Positions 19,997-27,780 of a DNA stretch of 30,567 nt are shown here, in pieces (positions within the stretch are counted from its first letter, which is position 1; each line of letters opens with the position of its first letter). The position numbers were made by a program, and so were the translations under genes. The notes below the pieces were generated by a model. That model saw only the letters and a program-made list of their open reading frames with translations. It was not told where the DNA came from and searched no databases. This DNA comes from Guyanagaster necrorhizus (Eukaryota > Basidiomycota > Agaricomycetes > Agaricales > Physalacriaceae), in contig NW_025064894.1 of the NCBI RefSeq assembly GCF_019112545.1, positions 1,154,109-1,184,675 on the forward strand, in the 5' to 3' direction.

Positions 19997-21253
19997 ATGA
20001 CTGCGCAGATATCAAGTACCATACGCTCGTACTACTTCCCCACTCTTGGATCCCACACCAATCTCACCTTGCAGACTATCTCCCTCCCTGAACTCAAGTC
20101 CAACTGTGTCCTTGTCAAAATACATGCTGTGTCGCTCCAGTACCGGGACCTGGATATCTCCTCGAGTCGATACCAAAGAAAAGTAGCCGATAACCTTGTT
20201 CCATGCTCCGACATGGCTGGAGAGGTGGTCGCAATCGGTGCCGACGTGACCCAGTGGAAGATTGGCGACAGAGTCTCCGCCAATACTACGATAGACCACT
20301 TGTATGGAGAAGCCGGTCCGAGAACAATGGAGTCGGCGCTTGGTGGGGAAATTCATGGCGTATTGGCCGAATACAAGGATTTCCCAGCTCATGTGAGGAC
20401 TTTGATGTGATTCTCTTCCTTATGCTAGCGCTCATACTGGCTTTCAGTCACTGGTCACTATTCCGGAACATCTGTCTTACGAAGAAGCGGCGGCGCTGCC
20501 GTGCGCTGCTGTGACAGCGTACAATGCTCTCATGGGTCCCAGCCCAGTCAAAGCAGGCGATACTGTTCTCATCCTTGGAACTAGCGCCGTGTCCCTGTAT
20601 GCATCTTCTGATTGGCTCAATGCTTTTATTCTGATCAAAGTAGTTTTGGTTTACAATTCGCTATCGCCTCTGGAGCCACTGTCATCGCAACGTCGTCCTC
20701 CGATGCCAAGCTGGCTATCGTCAAGAAACTCGGCGCTGCGCACACAATCAATTACAATACGACGCCCGACTGGGACAAGGAAGTGCTTAGGCTGACGGAC
20801 GGAAGGGGTGTCGATCATGTTTTGGAGGTATTGTGCGGCTACTCTTTGTTCCTTCTTTTGTCTGACTTTGGAGCTACTGTAGGTTGGAGGACCTGGGACT
20901 CTCGAGAAATCGATGGCGGCTGTACGTTATGCGGGACACGTTCATCTGATTGGATTTCTTTCGATGACACCCGTTCCCCTGATGAACGTTATTGCTCCAT
21001 GTATCCTTAAGGCTGTCACTCTACGTGGAGTTATGGGTGGCTCTCTTGCACAGTGAGCATGGTCTGTCTTTTCCCTTTCCGATGCTAATTCTTATGTAGG
21101 TTGGAGTCGATTAACGGTCTTTTACGTGCTCGTCCAGAGTCGACACGCCCAGTGATTGACAAGGTGTTCTCGTTTGAGGAGGCTGCTGAAGCATACGCAT
21201 ATATGGAGAGCCAAAAACACGTTGGGAAGATCGTGATCCGTGTCTGTACCTAG
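19997..21253 (+). CDS. MDR-superfamily oxidoreductase, copy 4, open but with altered nucleotide-binding motif
   Basis: Exons 19997-20392, 20448-20596, 20644-20827, 20883-21052 and 21100-21253 join to 350 residues; exons 2-4 have exactly the lengths of copy 1, and introns are 46-55 nt. The sequence keeps [28 protein letters not shown], the [19 protein letters not shown] run and the C-terminal [17 protein letters not shown]. The glycine-rich loop of the Rossmann fold reads GTSAVS (residues 176-181) where copies 1 and 3 have GTGGVS. That loss of two glycines could weaken or change cofactor binding. Exon 4 is also more divergent (FLSMTPVPLMNVIAPCI). The gene lies on the opposite strand from all other copies and is the sister of pseudogene copy 2. 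It may be an active variant or an early pseudogene without a stop. Confidence 0.88.
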
Positions 21254-21695
21254 TCCATGTTGCAACTATTCAAACGAAAAAGAAACAACATTATCGAGAG
21301 CAGCTAGAAATGGCCCTTTTACGCATCAATCAAAATAAGAAGTTTGAAAAGGAATCCAAGGATTTTCCAACCTTCTCTCGGCGACGCAATCGCCAATATG
21401 TCAGATCTCATTCACGATTACAAACAACAATTGGGTTACTCATCTACCTTCGACCATCTTTGTGACTAACCTCCAGCAATGACACAAACCGCCATCCACT
21501 CATGCTAGCTATTCACGGATCCCCCAACAACGTCGCTTTACAGACTACGCCCCTTTCGGACCTCTGACCAAAAAATGACCTCATCAATACCCAGTGAGTT
21601 GTCCCACCTCCTTCTCCCTCGCTACAAATGGTAGATTTGAGTCAATGAACTGAAAGGAAGCCATGGATACGTATGCATGTTAGATATCATCATTG
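21254..21695. other. Spacer between MDR copy 4 and the tRNA-like gene
   Basis: The first part continues the 3' flank shared with MDR copy 2 (AACTATTCAAAC). The stretch 21545-21590 has a short CpG-depleted look-alike at about 22078-22115. No gene is seen. Confidence 0.4.
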
Positions 21696-21791
21696 GAACA
21701 CCTGTTGCATCCACTGTAGTCAAGTGGTTAAGGCGATAGATTAGGAATCTATTACTCTGTGAGTATGCAGGTTCAAATCCTGCGGGTGTTC
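21696..21791 (+). tRNA. Type II (serine-like) tRNA gene, probably a pseudogene, apparent anticodon AGG
   Basis: All arms can be drawn. The D arm is GTC/GGC around AAGTGGTTAA, and the anticodon stem is ATAGA/TCTAT around loop TTAGGAA (21741-21747). A long variable arm has stem TACTC/GAGTA, and the T arm is GCAGG/CCTGC. The acceptor pairs GAACACCT (21696-21703) with GGGTGTTC (21784-21791). Box A TAGTCAAGTGG (21717-21727) and box B GGTTCAAATCC (21770-21780) fit RNA polymerase III promoters. The body resembles eukaryotic tRNA-Ser. Three things are wrong: 13 extra nt separate the acceptor strand from the D arm, the anticodon reads AGG rather than a serine anticodon such as AGA, and there is no G discriminator. 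It is more likely a degenerate copy than a working tRNA. Confidence 0.5.
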
Positions 21792-22130
21792 TTCCAGTCT
21801 AGAGGCGGTAATTTCCTTTTAATGTGAAATTTGAAACTTGGCTAAGGTTATGCTAGGGTTGTGCATGAAACATCTAGAAGGTGTAAGTTATGGTTTTATA
21901 CTGACCTTGCTCGAAGGGGATTAGTGGCACATGGTAATGGCAGTTTTTTTCTTGACTCTTGGAATTTACCTTCATGTATTGGAACCTAGGTTTTGTGCAT
22001 TACCCTATACCAATACCAAAATGAGTCTGGTGAGTGTGGGCACTTGCAATGAGCACATGATCTTCCTCTGTAAACTAGGCCCCTTCTGGCCCTCTGACAA
22101 AAAATACCTTCATTATTGTTAGGGATGTCC
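21792..22130. other. Spacer leading into the CpG-poor region
   Basis: After about 21915 CpG practically disappears. No gene is seen. A stretch at 22078-22115 resembles 21545-21590. The last five bases (TGTCC) are the left copy of the solo-LTR target duplication. Confidence 0.45.
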
Positions 22131-22587
22131 TGTTATGATTTTTCTATTTCCTTTCTTGATTAACCCCTATCTTCCTTAGTCAGGGCATCTAACATCAGCA
22201 CTTAGGACCATGGGACAAGCTTAGTCACCATAATAGGCAGAGTCAGCCATTGTCCTCTAACAATGACAAGCCCCTTGATGATGAACAATACTCTTTTGTA
22301 GGTAGTAGCAATGCTCAAGGACAATGAGCACTGTAGCATAGGAATGCACAATTGGTAGGTATATATTTAACCAGGACACAAACAGTATATAAGTAGTATA
22401 GCTCTCACTGTATATCTCCAGCTTTGAGCTAAAGTTTATTCTTCACCATTCTATCTTGAGCCAACTGTCTTTGGCCTTGAGACACAACACTGAGTTAACA
22501 CATATAGTAAACTCAGGTGTGACTGAACAAACTCAGTACAGCATCTGTTTATCACATGTTTAGGTCACATGTCACTTGGGCTTAACA
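22131..22587 (+). repeat. Solo LTR of a Ty3/gypsy element with 5-bp target-site duplication
   Basis: A 457-bp unit begins TGTTATGATTTTTC and ends GGGCTTAACA, flanked on both sides by TGTCC (22126-22130 and 22588-22592). TATATAAG at about 22386-22393 is a likely promoter box. Its sequence aligns along its length with the reverse complement of the LTR at 23371-23830, sharing for example AACCCCTATC, CTAAAGTTTATTC and CTGTTTATCACATGTT. It is thus a diverged relative inserted in the opposite orientation. No internal element sequence adjoins it, so it is a solo LTR left by LTR-LTR recombination. Confidence 0.88.
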
Positions 22588-22592
22588 TGTCC

Positions 22593-22936
22593 ACTGTGCC
22601 CATACCATATAAATATCATTGATCAGGTTAGATGGTATACTATGTCCTATGGCAGAGATGTATTATGGTCAATACAAGAGTGACAGAAAGAATTGTCAGT
22701 TAGTTTGGACATAATGTGCTGTTTAGGGCCCCTTCCCTTTTGCTCCTAAATATGTGTCTCTTCTTGTGACTAAACATCATAGAAATATTAATATAACATC
22801 CACTCATTGTACTGATCATTGGAACTACTTCCAGTGCAAATGTCACATTCTATTGATTGATGCCACCATTGTAGCAGCATCCACAATTGCTGACAGTCTT
22901 TTATCCACTACCTGCATTTTGCCTTCATTGGATCTC
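22593..22936. other. Decayed 5' flank of the gene fragment at 22937
   Basis: Non-LTR DNA between the solo LTR and the decayed coding frame. From 22744 it is homologous to 19527-19715. CpG is absent. It presumably contains the old promoter region. Confidence 0.5.
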
Positions 22937-23370
22937 ATGCTCATGGGTGCCCTTCAAAACATCACACTGAATGTGTATAGTGTCCAGCCTGACAATGAAT
23001 CAGATAAGGAGGTTTTCATTGAAGGTGCTGGATCTTCCTACAATGGCATTGAGCACCACATCTTGATGTACTGGAACAATGGTACCCTCAACTAGGCTTG
23101 TGTCATACAAGTCATTGAGCTCATTGGGATCCCAGGAGATTACACTTTCAAGTCCCCCATTGCACATCTTCATTGACTGATGCAGGATCCAGACACTTTG
23201 TTTTTTCTGGGCAAGTTCAGTCAAGAGGAAAGAGATAGGATAATAGAGGTTGTGAAAGGGGCAGATTTTGATGGATACTCAACAAGGAATGGGTGTCATG
23301 TGTGGCTGAGGGGCTTGCTGGAGATGATGGTTCAGGAGGTGTTCATTTCAGATGAGACATTTGAGGTTAT
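22937..23370 (+). pseudogene. Decayed host gene fragment, unknown family, cut by the gypsy element
   Basis: One reading frame continues from the ATG at 22937 to the LTR border at 23370 with two internal stops, a TAG near 23093 (after GTLN) and a TGA near 23175 (after IAHLH). Both stops are one or two C-to-T/G-to-A steps from arginine codons. Readable blocks include LMGALQNITLNVYSVQ, VIQVIELIGIPGDYTF, KFSQEERDRIIEVVKGADFD and RNGCHVWLRGLLEMMVQE. The last block recalls the C-terminal part of uncharacterised proteins common in Agaricomycetes; this is memory of a pattern, not a search result. The frame enters the LTR at 23371, so the element landed in it, and the remainder would lie beyond the window. 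Confidence 0.55.
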
Positions 23371-23830
23371 TGTTAGACTCAAGCATCACATGAACAGGAA
23401 CATGTGATAAACAGTTGTCACCTCACACTTTGGATGATCAACTGAGTCCATTGATGTGTATCCTGATCAGTATGTCACAAGGCCTGAGGGATTGGCTTGA
23501 GAGTAGAATGAGATGAATAAACTTTAGCTTGAAGCTGGGGTTTTTCAGCAAGAGCAAACAGTCTTAAATACTGTACAGAGAGTGCTAATAATACTACTAC
23601 TTATTGTGTATTCCTGGGTCCATTATGCCTGTTGTCCTAGAGTGTTATTATCATATATAAAAGGGTCATTGTGCATTGTTGGATGATGTTGTTGCATTGA
23701 AAGACAATGATGGACTCAGCTATTTGTGATGACTAAGCTCTGTCCCACAGTTCTAAGCACTTGTTGTTAGCACCCTGACTTAAGCATAGATAGGGGTTAA
23801 AAGTAAGGAAAATGCAGAAAACTCATAACA
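23371..23830 (-). repeat. 3' LTR of the gypsy element
   Basis: A 460-bp unit that on the element strand begins TGTTATGAGTTTTCTGC (from 23830) and ends GAGTCTAACA (23371). The termini are short inverted repeats TGTTA/TAACA. It is preceded on the element strand by a purine-rich tract. It is similar along its length to the solo LTR at 22131-22587 but clearly not identical. Confidence 0.85.
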
Positions 23831-23846
23831 TTACTCTCTCCTTAAG
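23831..23846 (-). other. Polypurine tract
   Basis: Element-strand CTTAAGGAGAGAGTAA ends directly at the LTR start TGTTATGAG, the usual position of the plus-strand primer. It begins 18 bp after the pol stop codon. Confidence 0.65.
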
Positions 23847-23863
23847 ACCATTGTCCTGATGGC

Positions 23864-26800
23864 TTAATTTAAGGATAGTTCATACTCATGTATGGCCTCA
23901 TCTGCATTCATCAATTTCTCATTGACCCACTTGTTGGATTCAGGCCTATATCCCTTCCAGCTGACTAGATAGTCAACTGTTGTTGTTGTTTCTCCCCTTT
24001 TTGCTCTGATTTTTTGTAGTTTGTGATTCAAGACTTGATTGACTTCATAATGTTCTTTGTTGTCAATAAGATCCAGGGGTGGAGGAGGTGGGCATTCCTG
24101 ATTTGGGAATGTGAGTGTGATGTATGGTGATAGAAGGGTTTCATTAAAGACATCGTGTATTTTCCAGGTGTTGGGCAGTTAAAGTTTGTATGCAGACTCC
24201 CTGATCTTTTTAAGGATCATGAATGGTCCTGTGCATTTGTTGCTAAGTTTCTGTTTAGGGTGTGGAAGGTGTAGGTGCATCATATCCAGCTAGATCTTGT
24301 TTTTAGGTGCATATGCATGTGTGGTCTGGTAGTGTTTGTCATATTGCACCTTCATAGCTGCTGCAGCCTTTATAAGCACTGCTTGTGTTTCAGTGTGGAT
24401 CTTTGCCATTTTGGTGGTGAAGTCTGAGAATGCAGGCATTGAGGTGTGGTGTCACTTGGTATAGCTAATGTTTGGATGTCATCCATGGTTGACAAAGAAT
24501 GGTATTTTGCCTGTTGCAGAGTGGACTTGATTATTATGTTGGAAGGTGGTGAGGGCCAACCATTCCATCCAATTGTCCTGTCAATAGTTGATAAACAGAT
24601 AAAGGTACTTTTCGACTTCTTGATTGATATGTTCTGTCTGCCTGTCTGTTTGGGGATGGTATGCCATGGAAGCATTTTGCTTGATATTGAGAAGATGATA
24701 CAGGTCATTGAGAAACTTGGAGATGAACTGAGGTCTACAATCTGAAATTACTACTTGTGGCATTCCATATTTGGTGTAGACTTTGTCACATAGGATTTTG
24801 GCCCAGCCTTCTGAAGTTAGTTCTGTGAAACAGGTGATCAGGATAATTGCTTTTGAGAATTGATTGATGATGATGATAATGGCATCATAGCCATTGCAAT
24901 CAGGCAGTCTGGTGATCATATCTACCAAAATATGGGTCCATGGTGAAGTTGGGACCTCATTCAGGTGCAAAGATGCCATGTGAGATTGGGTTGACAATTT
25001 TCCCCTTTGGCAGACTTTGCATGCCTTAACATATTGGGTAATGTCATTCCCCATCTTCAGCCACCAGTATTCTCATAGAACAAGTTCCTTGGTTTTTGTG
25101 ATTCCTGGGTGACCAGCAGTTGCATGGTCATGACAGGTTGCAATGATTTCTCCTTGTAGAGCATGGTCTTGGGGAATATAGATTCTTCCATTGTATTGGA
25201 TCATCCCTCCTTCTTTCATCATTCCCTGCTCATGATTAAGTGATGGTGCCACTCATTGGTCCCATTTATGGCTGTACTGAGTAGTGCTTTTGATTTGTTT
25301 GTGGATTTCTTCTTCTGTGGGCATTATCATGGCTCAGAAGTGTTGAGGTTGTAGGAGTATTACTCCCTCATTGTCCTGTTCACCTTGATCATGATCTGCC
25401 CATCAGCTAAGGAGGTCAGCCTTCTTGTTCACCATTCCAGCCTTGTGGTGGAGAGTGTACTGGTATTGGCTGAGCTTGGTCACCCACTAGGCCTGTCTTC
25501 AATTTAACTTTTGTGGCTGCCAGAAGTATTGGAGATTCTGATGATCAGTCCAGATCTCAAAGACTTCTATGGCACCAATTAGGTAATGTCACAATTCCTC
25601 CAGGGTGAGCATTATTGCAAGTAACTCTTTGTCATATATTTCAAAATTTTGTTCCATAACAGAAAGTGCCTTTGAGAGAAAGGCCACTGGTCACCATTTG
25701 CCATCTTATTCTTGAGACAAGACTGCTCTTATTGCCCTCTCACTAGAGTCTGCTTTGACTTGAAATCTTCCTTCTTGATTCAGGATGGCGAGGACTACAT
25801 CTTCAGCCAGCTGCCTTTTGAGGTCATCAAAGGTGGCTTGTTGAGAGAGCCCCCAGGCCCAGGGAGTGTTTCCAGTAAGCTGTGTCATCGGATGGACCAC
25901 TTTACTGTAGTCTTAGATGAATCGTTGGTAGAAATTCATGAATCCTAGAAAGGACTGGAGTTCCTTTTTCTTGTTGGGAACTGGCCATTCAGTGACTCCT
26001 ATGACTTTGATGGGATCCATACATATGCTTTCTTCACTAATGATGACTCCAAGGTACTTGGTTTCGAGTACTTTGAACTTGCACTTCTCTGCTTTGAGGA
26101 ATAGTTTGTGCTTCCTCATCAGTTCTAGCACCTGCTGTATGAGTTTCCTATACTCCTCCTGTGTTTTTGACATGATAAGAATGTCATCAAGATAGATGGT
26201 GACCTTTCCAGTGGAGATGAGATCCTTGAAGATGTTGTTTATCATCCATTGGAATGTCACTGGGGAGTTGGTGAGTCCAAAGAACATCACTGTTGGTTTG
26301 AAGAGTCCCTGGTTGGTTCAGAAGGCAGCCTTCTATTTGTCTCCCTCCTTGATCCATATGTTATTGTATTCCCACTGCACATTGAGTTTAGTGTAGAATC
26401 AGGCTCCCCATAGTTTGTCCATCAATTCAGAGATCAGAGGGAGAGGGTAATGATTCTTAATCATCATCTCATTGAGTTTTCTGTAATCCTGGACAGGGCA
26501 GAGTTTACCATCCTTCTTTTTAATGAAGAAGAAGGGTGATGCCATGGGAGATTTGGAGGGTCGAATTCTCCTGCTGGACAGGTTTTCATCAAGAAACCTG
26601 TCAAGCTCTTGTTGTTTGTTATTTCCCAATGAGTATGTTTTGCAATCAAGATTGACATTAGCATTTGAGATTAATTTGATCACATGATCCCAGAGTTTAA
26701 GCAGTGGAAGCTCATCAAAGCTTTCCTTTTTGAATAAGTTCTTGAAGTCATGTGCCCACTCTGGTACTAACTCTTTGAAGGTTTTTTCTCTCTTCTGCTC

Positions 26801-27780
26801 ATTTGCCTTAGCAGCAAGGTTATTTGCATGGTGGATAGCACAAATATATAGCTCATGCTGAAGGTCGATGGCCAGGATCATTTCCCCATCTTCCATCTCT
26901 TCATCCCACCTGTCTTTGAGATCTGCATCCAGTAGTTCAAAAGGGGTTTTGTGATATTTGCAGCATGCAAAGGTCACTTTTCTGGTTTTCCAGTTGATCA
27001 GTGGATTGTGCCTGATCAGCCAGTCATGTCCCAAGAATACCTCCTTTGCCTCTAAGTCTGTTATGGCTAAGTCAATCCTTTTGGAATGATCACTGATTGA
27101 AAGCAGAGTTTGACAAACTCCATGATTGATCCTGCTTGGTTTTTGGTTCCATCAGCATTGTAGACTGGAATGGATGCTGCTGTGCTCTGAGTGGGGAGTC
27201 AGTGCTTGTCAATGAAAGCTTGGTTAATGGAGCTTCCCATGCAGCCACTATTGATTAGCACAGTGACCACAAAGGTAGATCATGATGTTAATGTTTCAAT
27301 CTGTGCTTTAACCAGCAGGTCCTGATCTGGGGTCTTGGTTCATCATATGAATTTTTGGAGGCTCTGAAGTTTGTCAAGCCATTCTAGGGCATGGCATCAT
27401 TTGGCTTCTTGGATCCCTTGTATGGCTTCATCAACTACTTCAACTTGACTCTTGTGAATCCAGTTTCAAAGTACAGCTTTAGCCATTTCTTCATCTCTGG
27501 CATCCTTAATGGCTCTCCAGGTCCATTCAGTGTCAAATGGCTTGAGCCATGTAGTGGGGCTCTCTGCCTCCATTCGGCCTCTAGGCATTTGAGTTTTTTC
27601 TTTTTGCAATTCTTTGGTGTGTGGAGTTATAGGCTGGGGTATATTCAAATGCATAGATAGAACAAATATAGGAGTAACTACAGAAATATTTTTAGTCCAA
27701 CTAGTGGCTATGAGGGGCACACTGTGAAGTCTTTTGGCTGGTTCAGTGAAATTGCTCACTGGCCAGCCACATCTTTTACT
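23864..27780 (-). pseudogene. pol of the gypsy element: protease, reverse transcriptase, RNase H, integrase, chromodomain
   Basis: From about 27110 to the stop at 23864 one frame can be followed for about 3.2 kb, interrupted by substitution stops but with no net indel. The protease region (about 27150-27280) has the active-site motif as LINSGCMGSS, with Asn for the catalytic Asp. Reverse transcriptase (about 25900-26650) has FFFIKKKDGKL, FGLTNSPVTFQ and YLDDILIM. RNase H follows (about 25380-25760; ELLAIMLTLEELRHYL, WTDHQNLQY). Integrase (about 24580-25180) has the CHDHATAGHPG zinc finger, a DDE core (WTHILVDMITRLPD; SDCRPQF, where SDRGPQF would be usual; QTEHINQEVE) and HSATGKIPFFVNHG. The chromodomain (about 23868-24010) contains VDYLVSWKGYRPESNKWVNE. 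One indel near 27110 separates the protease frame from the rest. Seven TGA and one TAG codons stand where conserved arginines belong. Confidence 0.85.
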
